Part shown: in pieces, positions 25,256 through 36,754 of the stretch
Numbering within the stretch: position 1 is the stretch's first letter
Layout of the letters: the number at the start of each line of letters is the position of its first letter
NCBI GenBank assembly: GCA_963669155.1
Contig: OZ022576.1
Span: forward strand, 24,944,150-25,008,149
Source of the DNA: Arbacia lixula
Taxonomy: Eukaryota; Echinodermata; Echinoidea; Arbacioida; Arbaciidae
DNA length: 64,000 nt
Reading direction: 5' to 3'
Translations under genes and position numbers: made by a program
The notes under the pieces: generated by a model
Databases searched by the model: none
What the model saw: only the letters and a program-made list of their open reading frames with translations
What the model was told of the DNA's origin: nothing

Positions 25256-25560
25256 TGCCAGTGTAAGCTGGTAATCAATAGGTGGTAAATACCTGTATTT
25301 AATATATCTCTCACACTAACCTTTATGAAAATTATGTCAACACTTCCAATTGATAAACAGCTTACAACATTTAAATTGTTTTCAGAATATAGTTTGTAAT
25401 GTAATACAAATTTTTATGCTGAGGTATGCAAATTTCATACATGTATTTCAAACAATTTGTTAATAACTTGAACTCTAAAGCCTATCAGAAGTGTGTATGA
25501 CTATACAGTAGCAACAACAACTGGAAATAGATTTATAGTGCAGAGGTAAATGTCATAATA

Positions 25561-25790
25561 GACCATTTTCGTCATGTATGCAAATGTATTCACATTGTTT
25601 GAATAATATATTACTAATGGTAACCACAAACCTTGTCCGAGGTTTGTCGAGTAGCAATGACTGAAGATTCAAAGTGCGTTCCATCTATTGAAACTGAGTT
25701 ACGAAATACAGGTGAATGACATAATGGCCGTTACTATGCAGTTCGGTGGAAAGTTGTGAATACATTACGCAAACAGCTTATTAATGTACA
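25561..25790 (+). repeat. Dispersed repeat family F, copy 3
   Basis: It contains TTCGTCATGTATGCAAATGT, ATTACTAATGGTAACCACAA, CCTTGTCCGAGGTTTGTCGA, GTGCGTTCCATCTATTGAAA and GGAAAGTTGTGAATACATTA, in the same order as copies 1, 2 and 4. A more diverged relative lies directly upstream at about 25400-25560. Confidence 0.7.
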
Positions 25791-28191
25791 ACAAACGTTG
25801 CCAATGGTCACACAATGCATACAGACATGCCTGGCATAGCAACAGCTCTACAATCAACAGACATACTTGTTCTTCTCCAACAAATGAAATGGATTCCCTA
25901 CCCACAGCCTCATTTGTTGATTGAAGAGCCATAATTTGCATATGGTATTTCAACTATCCCTAGAATCTACTCTTCTTCCTCCATAATTTCAAGCCCAAAA
26001 CCAATATCCCAAATTAACTATGAAAAATATCAAGTTGAATTCTCACATACAAACCTCATGTGCATACCTCTCTGTTCTTTTTACCGTTCTTCTCTCATGT
26101 TATCTTATTTTCCCCTCCCTCCCAGCCCTCATTTTATACCTACCCGATAAAGTTGTCTCAGCTGGACACAGTCCCAAATCTCTACCATTTCATTACACAT
26201 GTGTGTCCATATTCCATTAACTCAATTACTGTATATGCATCTGAAGCTGACAAAATAGCTCAAAATGTTCTCATCTGGGAAATCAGCCCAAAGTTGATTT
26301 GGCATCTTCATCAGCTAGAAAGAAGCAAAGAGCTTGCCCGCCCGTGTTAGGTATGATAAGCTACTAGTTATTGCTGTTTCACAAGATTTTAGGATAATGA
26401 AAATGGTCCTCAAAATAGCTTACTATTTTGAAAATTAGGTACCGGTAGCTCTGTCATTCTAGCCCAAGATTTCCTAGGTCACTATTTTGCCAGATTGAGC
26501 TGATGAAGACAAAAATAACTGGCTATTTTGTGATCTGCCTTGCCAACATGATTGCAAAAATCTTAGCGGCCAGTAGCTATTGTGCTACTGCAGGCTGATG
26601 AAGACGACTGAGGTGGTGTCATCATGTTTGTTGTTATGCAGCTTTCTGGTTCTAAACAACATCACTCAATTGAGAGTTTCACTAGTCCAACATTGTCTAG
26701 TGGGCTAGTGTTGAGCACTCCCAATGCGAATCTCTGCTATGATTACTGTTGTGTGCTACACCCAGTGGTCTCGACAAGACGACAACATGCTCGTGTGACG
26801 TCACATTTGGTACCCTAATGCCATTCCTGCGCCCCATCCATCTGATGAAATAGCCTTCAAAGAGGGATAATCATGCTTCTCTATCAACGTCACTTTATAC
26901 TGGATCTGTTTACAACTAGGCCATGATCAATCTTTACTGACATTCTATATCCCCATGGCTGCAATGGGGCAATATTTCACCATTTTATTTCGAGCTGCTA
27001 GCAAACTGTAGCTCGTAGGCAACATTTACAACTCCCATCATCCGGTGCAGTTTGTATTTACCACCCTCTTCCACAGCAGGTGGATGTTTATTTAATGGAA
27101 TAATGGCTCAATCACTATCAGATCTCTTTGGGAGCATGATCTAAAATGTTTCTGGAAAATAGCCTGTTATTTTACAAATTAATATGCTTCATTTTGGCAA
27201 ATTATACCATATTTAATTAAGCAAAGAAAATTTCTTGAGCAAAATAATGCAAGTGTTCTTGAGCTCTAACATATTCATTACAAGGGCTTTTATAGAGCAA
27301 ATGATTATTTTGGGTTTTAAATTGACAACAATATTTATTTGCATCTGATCATCATCATCTTCCTCTGATGATAACAATCAAGAAGGAAATAACAAATAAA
27401 GCAATTAACAAATTGTTTGTCAAAAAATAGCAACAGTAGGCAATCAACACAGTTTACTTCAATAACACAATTGCAAAACATATCTGAAATGAAAAGTCAT
27501 AAAGACAGCAATATATGTCAGGCTGCTGCCTGTTGTCTGCTATGGTAGAAAGATCATAAAACCCACACATCTCAAAAATAGCCCCATGGGTATACGCTCA
27601 TGGCAGGAAAATTTAATTAACATTCAGAATTCCTCCCATCCAGTCTATCATCGACCCACTCATCATGTCTGAAATGTCCTATTCACTGGAGAATGGAAAC
27701 TCAATTAGCTTTATAGTGTCATTAATACTCATGGTTATTTATTGCCTCATAAATTAAATATATATCAAGATATGGGGCACACAACTTCATTGATCTTCTA
27801 GAAGGTACATGCTGCAATTTATTTTAAATTTTATTTTCACATATAGATAAAGAGATATATATTTGTTAATGTTTGTTATATTTAGTTTACATTATAAATA
27901 CTGACCTTAATAACTAAAATGTATAGTCTTTGGTCATTTGCTCGATCATTTTAACTGATCACATTTGTAATCTACATGTATGTGTTCATGCAATGTGTCA
28001 TAATCCATTTCCCAACCTTTTATGTTATTGTAAGAAGTGATACATTCATACAACCACATACAAACTCTCTATCGCAACTCACATATAGAGGGCAGCAAAC
28101 ACATTAAACAGTACAGTGAATATGGGACACTTGTATGATACACCATGCTACAAACGTGTAGCCAAACTATCAGCATCCAATATTTGAACTA
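25791..28191. other. Non-coding stretch, nothing recognised
   Basis: AT-rich. Frames at 26020-26350 and 26624-26818 show no domain and no consistent splice borders. Confidence 0.4.
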
Positions 28192-28413
28192 CACTATAGC
28201 TCAAAGGAATTGGCATAGGGAAAGGGAAAGGGAAGAAAGGGGAGGAGCCTCAGTCTTAAACTGCAGGATATTTTTTCCAGTTCAGCATGAAACACAATGC
28301 TTTAGCCTAAAAAGCATCATGTTTCACGCTGAACTGGACAAAATATACCACAATTTTAAACTGCGGCTCCTTCCCTTTCCCTTTCCCTATGCCAATTTCT
28401 TTAAGCTGGAGTG
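28192..28413. mobile_element. Foldback MITE, family A copy 3
   Basis: The left end is CACTATAGCTCAAAGGAATT and the right end GCCAATTTCTTTAAGCTGGAGTG, with TA on both sides. The arms of about 100 bp contain the GGGAAAGGGAAAGGG tract and the TTCAGCATGAAACA block. The frame at 28145-28549 is produced by this element. Confidence 0.88.
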
Positions 28414-29468
28414 TAAATCTTTGGCCATACATGCTTGTCTTCCTCCACATCATACCATTGCCACTTGCAAAATGCAGCACTCGCCCACCCACAAAAGTAC
28501 CTTTTTATTTCAGTTTCTTTATGAATCAGAAGGAAAGGAAAAAATCTAATTGCATTTCTATCACATTATTGTGAGTTTTCCTCACATCTAATTCACATAT
28601 TAGAACTCATCCACAAGTTCCAAAATGAATACATTTGAGTGCTGTATTACATGTTCATAGTCTCTCAGTTACTAAAATTGCACTGTTGCCCAATACACAA
28701 TTTGACACCATGATGTGATTCTTGTTTATTGTGAGAATAATTAATATACAAACCCCTCCTCTCTCTCCTTTGCTATATCTTCCTTCACTTCCTCTCCATA
28801 TCATATTGAGAAACGTTATTACAATGAAGTAGCATTTGTTTAAAATGATAGTACATATTCCCCAGTCCCAGTGTGGCATGTTTTATTGACAAACTGCAAC
28901 AATCCTGGCACAACAATTGTTAAACACAAGTAACTTCCATACAAACATCTTAAATATTGCTCACACACTTCACAGTCTGCATATCTGTTTTCCTTCAAGT
29001 CAATTCATTAGTCAAGTCAAGGATTCATTCCATTGTAAACAATATCTTTCATAGATTCCACATTTCAATACAGAACACATGTACTTTTAATCTTCTCTGA
29101 GCATACACATTTCAAAATTACAAAATCCCAACAAAACTTCCAGAGCCTTTCACGGGCTCCCAGGTATTCAGATACAGAAAACTGATTACATTTCACCATA
29201 CGAAATGATATCAAATCCTAATTGTGTTTTTCTACTTGGATACAATGAGCAAAAAACAACATCATGAGGTGTGCGAGTCATTATTTGTGCTTACCTGTAC
29301 AGGTATACTATTAGGCATGTTGGTGATGGGAACACATGTTCTGTGTTCATGTTGATAACACTTACAAATGTATTGATCAGAGAGCAAAATTTAAAAATCT
29401 TCCTTTTTTATCCCAAGTTTTCAATCTTAATTCTGTTTAAGTTTCAGGTTCAAATCAAGTTTGTTATG

Positions 29469-29648
29469 AGGGAAGAAAGGAAAGGAGCCGCAGTTTTAAA
29501 CCACGGTATATTTTGTCCAGTTCAGCATGAAACATGATGCTTTTTAGATGCTGAACTGGACAAAATATACCGTGGTTTAAATTAAACTGTGGCTCCTTCC
29601 CTTTCTTGCCTTTCCCTTTCCCTATGCCAATTCCTTTGAGCTGGAGTG
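29469..29648. mobile_element. Foldback MITE, family A copy 4 (left end missing)
   Basis: The right terminus CCAATTCCTTTGAGCTGGAG..TG is intact and followed by TA. The left arm starts only at the GGGAAGAAAGG tract, so the outer part of that arm, about 40 bp, has been lost. The loop is shorter than in copies 1-3. Confidence 0.85.
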
Positions 29649-29649
29649 T

Positions 29650-31090
29650 ACATTACGTTTGACATGAAAGGTGCTTCAAAACCCTCCCTTCCAACCACAA
29701 ACTTCACAAATAGAAGAATTCCCTTCTACACCTCCTCTTGGGATGACCAGCCAGATGTGACTTCTCCCTGTTTTCCATAGCTTTGGTTTCTAATTCTGCC
29801 ACATTCATTGAAAGTGTAAGATATGTTTTAAGCTGACACCAAGTGAAACAAAAAAAAGATCACACATTCACACTGACATCATTCCACCAGATTAAAGGAG
29901 CTGTCTACACCACTGTGTATCAACAACCCTATAGATAATCAAAGGCAGAAAAACAGTTTTTAAGTCCAGTTTCAAGTTAACCATTACACATTTAATGTTT
30001 GTAAGTAAATGATTTTGGTTTTCTTTCTGTCTCACAGGGATAAATTGTTAATTTTGTAAGTTAATTTTGTAAACATAGGTTTCTTCACATCATATACAAA
30101 CACACACACATACATTACACAACAGCCATAGGCCATACAAACAAATGCACAAAATGAAATACACAATGGGGACCAACATGTAAACCAATTATGCAAATCC
30201 ACATATCAATGCCACCCACATGCAGAGCAAAGCAGATCCAATCACAATGAGCTCACTGCCATAAGCAAGAAACCAACCTTGTTCCTGTGACTGTGAAGCT
30301 CCCATGTTCATGTTTTGTACTTTCAGCGAGATAGTTCAGGATCAGCTAGTCAGTTACTACCGTCTGATTTAATAAATTATGACCTGCGCTCAAAGTACGG
30401 ATCAATATCTAGTCAGCTATTAATTTGATGATTGGTCCAGATAGTGCAATAATTACACAAGCTGCCACAGCAGAGTCCAATTTAGAAGTTGCTGGAAAAA
30501 ACTACTTGTTCAAAGAAATTAAAACTATATTCCATGCACTTCCTGCAAAATACAAGGTTATGACAGTGCAAAATCAGATGAGATATCTGTTGTGAAACTT
30601 TCACCACAGAGAGACCTTACACCCCCACATACACAGTGACTATGCTATATTGCGCATGCGAACATCCTGGTTTACAAACTATACTTTGTGTCTTACACTA
30701 TCCAACAACCACATGATCCGATTCATCTGTATACCGATGTACCCTACAGGGACAAACCCAGGCCAGTGCAAAGCTCAGCCTGATGTCAACAATGGTTTGG
30801 ATGAAAATAAACTACAGAGGGCGACATACCACTTTGTCATCCAATGCATTATTATTTTTTAGCTGGTACATAGATGCAGATGTGTTCCAACCATATGTCC
30901 CATTTTCCTGACGAAGTATGTGAAGTTGTGAACCAATGAGAACAATAAATGTGGGGCTCAGGGGCACTCAAACCCCAAAGAGAAAGAGTGTCCTAAATTA
31001 AATAAAGTGCCCTATGAAAACATTATTTTTTCTCATCTGGTACAATCTGGTACAACATCAAAATTTATGGTGTCAGTCTGAAGCAAGTTA
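29650..31090. other. Non-coding stretch, nothing recognised
   Basis: AT-rich, with short CA runs near 30100. No codon-like frame with splice borders was seen. Confidence 0.4.
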
Positions 31091-31098
31091 ATAGATCT

Positions 31099-31700
31099 AT
31101 TCAAATATCTTGGAAGCTGGATTACATCAAATGGGAGGTGTGACAGTGAAATCAAGAGAAGAATATCTATAGCAAAAGACACTTTCTCAAAAAATCAAGA
31201 ATTTGTTTGTAACCTTAAAATCTCCTTAAACACAAGACTCAGAATTCTAGACTGTTATGTGCTACCTCAACTACCTACTCTGAAATATGGATGTGAGTGT
31301 TGGACAATATCCAAGGAAATGGAGCATCGCGTGCAAGCAACAGAAATGTGGTTCCTCAGACGTATGTTAAGGATCCCATGGACAAGCCACACATCAAACA
31401 CAGCCGTTTTAGAGAGGGAAGACAGACAATGTATCTAAATGAAAACAGTTAGGAAAAAGCAGCTGGGCTTTTTAGGCCACTGTATTAGAAAGGGAAATTT
31501 GGAGTGTTTGTTTCTTACTGGATAGATAGCAGGAGAGAGGGATCGAGGACACCAAAGAGTAATGTTTTGCAGAGCACTGCAATATGGACTAGGTTGAAGA
31601 AGATTGAGCTTCTTAGACTGTCAATTAAAGCCTGGCATTACATGGTTGCTAACATCACAAGATGTGGCGCTTGAGAGAGAGAGGTACAATACACAACATG
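31099..31700 (+). pseudogene. Decayed LINE reverse transcriptase, C-terminal part
   Basis: Read from 31100, one frame gives FKYLGSWITSNGRCDSEIKR, then ..RISIAKDTF.., then YGCECWTISKEMEHRVQATE, MWFLRRMLRIPWTSH and KKQLGFLGHCIRKGNLECL. These are the conserved blocks that follow the catalytic fingers in non-LTR retrotransposon reverse transcriptases. In-frame stops occur (TAA after DRQCI, then TAG and TGA). The end reads out of frame as WHYMVANITRCGA, the usual C-terminus of these proteins. It is a 5'-truncated dead copy; catalytic residues are not present. Confidence 0.85.
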
Positions 31701-32882
31701 GTTGGGTGTGTTCATTTCAGGACTTCAGGCTACACAAGTAGCCCCCACAAATATATTGGATATCCCCCCTGGCATGTATTGTCTGTCCATTCATAATTCC
31801 GTTGCTTGATCTCCAGATGCCATGGAAACATAGACTCATGCCATGGACTGGCCTTGTCCTTTTTCGTTCTGATACACACAGCAACAGCATGAATTAGCCT
31901 CAACATTTATAAAGAAATACAAGTAAACACCGACCTGAGGGATTAAGACCAATTATAGTCTAAAGGATATAACACACAGGAGTTGTATTATATCTTACAT
32001 TATTTCATTGTTAATGGAAACAAAAAGAAAAATACTGGGAGAGTATTCTGAAGTGATTTTTCCACTTCCCCTTAGCTGTTGCTGACAAAAAGTTTAATCA
32101 ACACTTTGCCTTCTTTCACTTGAACTCGAAGAAAAGAAGGCAAACAACAAATGAAAGAAAATGAAGGAGAACGGAACACTGAAATAGAAAAGGTCAACTG
32201 CCTGGCACAGCCACTGTATTGACAGTTGTTTTCCTTGAAGAGCTCTACAGATTTTGTGTATTAGAACTATGCATTGAATCACAAAGGTACAGAATCACGG
32301 TTGGCTCTAGAGGGCCCATCGATCATAAGACAAGAACATAACATTTTAACAATAACACCTCTTTCTTTCACAGTACAATTAAGTCAATCATGTTTTTCCT
32401 TGTACATTGTAGATCTATCTCTGAATGTTCTACGAGTCCAACTTTCCAAACATAACTGTACGTCTTACTGTTCAGAGTAGAGATTGTGACATACATTTGT
32501 ATCTCTTACTGAACATCTTGTATGCCTGCTCCGCATTTCTCAACAAGCAGAGGACACACACAGCAAAGGCAATAATGAAAAAAGAAATCACACAAGATAT
32601 TGCAGAAGATTGCTGACTTTCTTGCAACAAATGTTGACATGCCAAACAGATTTTGCCTAGAAAATGACCACTTTCAAAGTTTAAGGTTCAATAATCATTG
32701 TCTCAAAATAATAGATCTTTGCAACAGTTGGATATAATTATAATTAAAATTTTGAAAAAATGAGAGTGAACTAGTTTATGAACAGAGCATGAAACTCACA
32801 TTTCAGATCTTAGGTCTTAGGGACAGATATCTCTCTGAGGAATGTGATTGATAATGTTAGAAGACAGCAATTGCTGTCTAAC

Positions 32883-32926
<44 letters not shown>

Positions 32927-33300
32927 GGCATTATTCAACCATTGTTGGAAGAAGCCCTCCTCAATCAGTTTTCATTCACTTCTATCTGCTGTCATTCTGC
33001 TCCATGATGCTGTGTTTGTGTATGTTAATATTTCCTCTCTCTGCCTTCTCTTTTGTCAACCGTTTCTTTGCTTTCCTATTCTTGGTTGCCATTCTGTGAG
33101 TTTCTATTACTATTAGTACATATGAAATCACAACAATCACCTATACAGCTGCATATGTGTCGGTATACTGTAAAGAGTGTACAGTTATTGTGCTATGCCG
33201 GCCTACGCTATCATGCCAAATTGGGCATGGCTACATCATGATCATGTCTGTAACAAAAATTTCGACTTTGAAGTGTGAGCTACAAATATGTATGCTGCAT
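31701..33300. other. Non-coding stretch with CAT microsatellite
   Basis: The only clear feature is the (CAT)n run at 32883-32926. It creates a poly-His frame and a poly-Ile frame that I do not regard as genes. Confidence 0.4.
32883..32926. repeat. (CAT)n microsatellite
   Basis: About 14 uninterrupted CAT units. Confidence 0.95.
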
Positions 33301-33339
33301 TGAGAAATAACGAGCGAATCACGCTTCACTCTGTCTCTG

Positions 33340-33958
33340 ATGCGGTCAGTTTCGGCTGAAAATGGGGAAGCGTTCCCGGTGCCTACTTACGATCACGACT
33401 ACGTCGAAGAGTTCGCCAACCAGCGCTCGTAGAAGTAGAGAATGAGGTCAAAATTTTACCCACCGGTGCTAAATGCGTCGGCACTTGTCCTCTCCTCAGC
33501 ACAGTGGCATACCTTGAGAAGGAGCAGAAATATGCTGAGGACTTGGTGAGGGTTCGAGAAAACATGTTGGTGATAGCGTTTAGTCAACATTGCGTAATAA
33601 TATTCACTCATAATGCAACGTCTTACATACGATGCAAAGTTGAAGGTTAAAGAAAATAGAGTGCATAAGTAAATAGATCTCATGTCTGAAGCTGATGCTG
33701 TTGCTGCTTATCTTTTTCAAATGCACTTTCAACAAAAATACTATATTTGCGCCTGTAAGATTTGTTGTAATTTCAAATACACTTCAGAGATTATCCTCCT
33801 TAAAAATTATAAGCTGACTTTACTACCTGTATTACTTGTCAGACCTATCTGCAAAGACCACCCTAGAAAAACATATCAAAAAAAGAAAGCGGTATGTTGA
33901 AAGTTATAAAAAGCTGGACAGGTACAAACGGAGCGCGTACAAGCAATCTACAATTTAG
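33340..33958 (+). CDS. Candidate small three-exon gene of unknown function
   Basis: The segment is CpG-richer than its surroundings. Proposed exons are 33340-33428 (ATG; GTAGAA donor), 33500-33545 (after TCCTCTCCTCAG; donor GTGAGG) and 33857-33958 (TAG stop). Joined, they give about 78 residues. The start reads MRSVSAENGEAFPVPTYDHD and the second exon TVAYLEKEQKYAEDL. The third exon encodes a basic helical end (LEKHIKKRKRYVESYKKLDR then YKRSAYKQSTI). The phases agree only if the third acceptor is the AG at 33855-33856, not the more obvious TTGTCAG at 33842; with that one the frame breaks. The first donor is weak and the first intron is only 71 nt. I do not recognise the protein. Confidence 0.3.
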
Positions 33959-34237
33959 TCTAAAGGCATGAAAAAAGAATGTTCTTTATAGACAGGTGTT
34001 GTCATATTTGGAGTGTCCAATCTTTCATAATCGTTTTCTAAAGAATGATAGACTTACAAAATATTGAATAGCCTCATAGAGCCATATTTGGTGGGCATAT
34101 TGCAAGGAAATATTTTCAGAAAGGTGTCAACCTGCGACGACCTTATCACGAATATCCATGTTTTTTATGTCATGTGTCGACCACATGTAGTTTATTTGTG
34201 ATAAAAATAGGCATATATTTTTGTGGTCGCGTGAGTT

Positions 34238-34797
34238 CAACTTACTCAAAAAGGAGAAGAGTAATTAACTGTGTAAATCCAACCCCAGTGGTGGAATCAG
34301 GCCTGGGTGGAATGATGACATAATTTATGTAATATCATGGTATAACACCTTATCCGATCGAAACCAGCAGGTACTTTTACATCCAATTTAATTTTATATA
34401 TTCCCTTTTTAAAATTTGATTAAATTAAAAACTGTTTTGTGCTTGGATTTCTATGTGTGTTTGTAAGAATGCCTCAATGGTTTAAAAGTGGTTCAATTCA
34501 TGAAGCAGGCTTTGATCATTGATCTCTTGTTCTTATTTTCCTGATCAAAAACGTGTCCATGGAGCCCGGGAGGATGTCGTTCCATCATAATGTGTAAGTT
34601 AGCACTTTTTTGTAGCACAGAAAAAGTAGACACAGTATATTGCAAGGTAGCTGCATGCCATCTTAAATATTTAACTTCGCACAATACAAAGTAACACGGA
34701 AATTATATTCCTCTACTCCCGAACTTTGATGCACATGTGCAGATTGTTATTTTAACGGCTCAAGAATTAATTACTCTTCTCCTTTTTAAGTAAGTTG
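34238..34797. mobile_element. 560-bp inverted-repeat element
   Basis: The left arm CAACTTACTCAAAAAGGAGA and following bases (34238-34269) and the right arm (34766-34797) are inverted copies of about 32 bp with one mismatch. The interior has no open frame of note. Arms this similar at this distance suggest a non-autonomous DNA transposon. Target duplications are not obvious. Confidence 0.6.
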
Positions 34798-34945
34798 GCA
34801 ATATTTAAATGCGTTTTCGCGTTTCAGGTAGAAACTAATTACTACTGATATGTTAAATATAATGAGTGTGATGATGTTGAAAAGATTGTGTGACGCGTGC
34901 GAACTCGTTTGTATGGTCCCAGTTGTTTGTTTCTGTGTGATTGAA

Positions 34946-34975
34946 TCTGCTTCTGCTTCTGCTTCTGCTTCTGCT
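34946..34975. repeat. (TCTGCT)n microsatellite
   Basis: About five hexamer units. On the - strand this gives the alternating Ala-Glu frame. Confidence 0.9.
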
Positions 34976-35072
34976 CGATACTGTACAAACGCCTCAGTGA
35001 TGTGGCTATCACGTACAGATTGCGCATATGCAGCAGTCGGATGCAAAGCCTATTTTATATTATGCTAAAACT

Positions 35073-35513
35073 TTACATTGACTCGAACTTTGTGTTTTCC
35101 AGTAGTTTCTTAAATATTTGTAGAGTTGGGGCACAACGGTAGTCGTCTGGAAGCTTGTTCCATGTGGGTAATGTTCTTGGATATAGAGATTGCTGATAGC
35201 ACCTTTTATTTGCTCTTATGTGATCATAAATAAAGCTTTTAGAGGAAAGTCTAGTCGATGGTCTCCGGTGGACCGTATGTTGATTTTGAATTTTACTTCT
35301 ATGAGTTGATATATTACTAGGGATCAGGCCGTGAGTTTCCTTGAAAACAATGTGGAGACGAGCTTTACACCGCCTGTCCTCTAAGGTCTCCCATCCTAGC
35401 TGTCCTCGCTCATCGACATAGCTAGCCATGGTATGCCATGGCATGGCGACAGGGCCTGCAGGCCGCAGGCATTGTTTATTTAGAATTAGATCTAGACCTA
35501 GTATATGCAGCAA
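35073..35513 (-). pseudogene. LINE reverse transcriptase C-terminal fragment (CR1/jockey-like)
   Basis: A 146-codon - strand frame reads QLGWETLEDRRCKARLHIVF, then KETHGLIPSN, TRLSSKSFIYDHIRANKRCY, QQSLYPRTLPTWNKLPDDYR and FKKLLENT. This is the terminal domain seen in CR1, L2 and jockey-type LINE ORF2 proteins after the reverse-transcriptase core. The catalytic region is absent, so it is a 5'-truncated insertion and not a functional gene. The frame itself is unbroken, which suggests a younger insertion than the fragment at 31.1 kb. Confidence 0.85.
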
Positions 35514-35819
35514 ATCAGAACATCACTTTATACAATACACTGCCTGTAGTGTAGTGTCTAGTGAGTTGATCAGCACAGTCAACCACATCACGTATCACTG
35601 AAATAACAAACATATGCCACCGCTGGTTGAAAATATTGTTTGACTCTCTTGCTCCGAAGCTCGGTGCCGCACAGCTGCTCAAACCTCAAACCGGCCCCCT
35701 TGTTTTCTTTTGAATATTTTCATTTCAAGATAACCAAATAAAATTCTAAAATTTCACACACAAATCAGGAAAATAATGCTCTTTGAAAAACTATTTTTGG
35801 ATTGAAGATTAATGATAAA

Positions 35820-36124
35820 ATTTCAGAGAAATTGCGCTTCGAATATCGCTCGATAAATCGTCGCACATTCACATCACTGAACCTTGAAACCGGCCCCTAC
35901 CGATGATGTGTGATATCTCCGTCAATCCGACGAGTGCAGTGCCGACATTTCACCAGTATTGCGTCTCGATCATGCTCCTTCCAGTGCAGTGAAAAAATGA
36001 CTGGAAAGTTTCAACGATCGACAAGAAAATCACAGAAGTACGAACGCAAGTTGAAAAACGGAGATATTTCGAACGAAAATGTGCAATTGCCAAATAAGTG
36101 CACATTATGTCTAATTTTGCTTCG
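35820..36124 (+). promoter_or_regulatory. Candidate DCAF1 promoter and 5' UTR exon
   Basis: CpG density rises clearly from about 35820 to 36170. A possible donor G|GTGAGC lies at 36124/36125, about 500 bp before the acceptor of the first coding exon (AG at 36620-36621). An ORF in it (ATG near 35998, MTGKFQRSTRKSQK..) would hit a stop after splicing to that acceptor, so it would be an upstream ORF and not an N-terminal extension. No TATA box is evident. The transcription start is not visible from the sequence. Confidence 0.35.
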
Positions 36125-36126
36125 GT

Positions 36127-36174
36127 GAGCCCTCCGGACGCTCCCGCTGCGCGGGAGTAGTCCCAGGGCTAACC
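36127..36174. other. GC-rich hairpin
   Basis: CTCCCGC-TGC-GCGGGAG forms a tight stem, bordered further out by AGCCCT and AGGGCT. It lies just 3' of the candidate first-exon donor. Confidence 0.6.
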
Positions 36175-36621
36175 ATATGCATGATATGGTTGCAGTGGCT
36201 GAGAGAGTGCAGAGTGGAACTCGATAAACACTGTGACGTCATCATTGATTCAGAGGCCTGAAACTTTCTCTTTATTCTGCTAATTCCCAGACTTAAGAAA
36301 TGAGCTTCATTATTATTAACTATATATCAGGTGAAGGCTGTTTATGCATGTTGGGGTACCTTGTACCTTATAAGATGATACCATCAGCAGCTCACTTTGA
36401 AAGCTTTACTTGGATGAATTACTGGTACAAGGTGGATTTTTAAAATTTTAGCTGTATATTTTGCTGTTTTGTCTACAGGTAGCCACTTTTAATAAAAGCA
36501 GTGGTGGTCTTGTTTCTTCATTTAAGTGTCTAATCTCAAATGTTTTGAGACACTTGGCCATAAAAGGTCTAATCCTCACCCCTGTCATTGTTTTCCTCTT
36601 GTTTAATTTAACTTTTTTCAG

Positions 36622-36754
36622 GGATACAATATAGATGCAGAAAACCTATCATGGAGGGAGAAGAAATCCCAGCGAAGGTCAGATTCAACAGCTTGCTGGC
36701 CCAGTGGGACACGGAGCAAGGCTCAGCAACATCACCCATACCAATACTCACAAA
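36622..36754 (+). CDS. DCAF1: DCAF1 exon with start codon (coding exon 1, aa 1-34)
   Basis: The acceptor is TTTTTTCAG at 36613-36621; coding starts at 36651 after 29 nt of UTR. Donor GTAAGT. It encodes [20 protein letters not shown].., matching the conserved start of the family. It leaves two bases (AA) for the next exon. Confidence 0.9.

Noticed and set aside
24538-25314. 258-codon - strand frame rich in His and Thr
   Set aside because: It is created by the GT minisatellite; outside the repeat no protein-like sequence is seen except a short segment near the orphan exon.
28145-28549. 134-codon + strand frame
   Set aside because: It spans a foldback MITE; the sequence is the element read through.
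32844-33116. Poly-His and poly-Ile frames
   Set aside because: Both come from the (CAT)n microsatellite.
35910-36128. 72-codon frame as an N-terminal extension of DCAF1
   Set aside because: Spliced from the donor at 36124/36125 to the acceptor at 36622, the frame meets a stop at once, and the ATG at 36651 already gives a family-like N-terminus.
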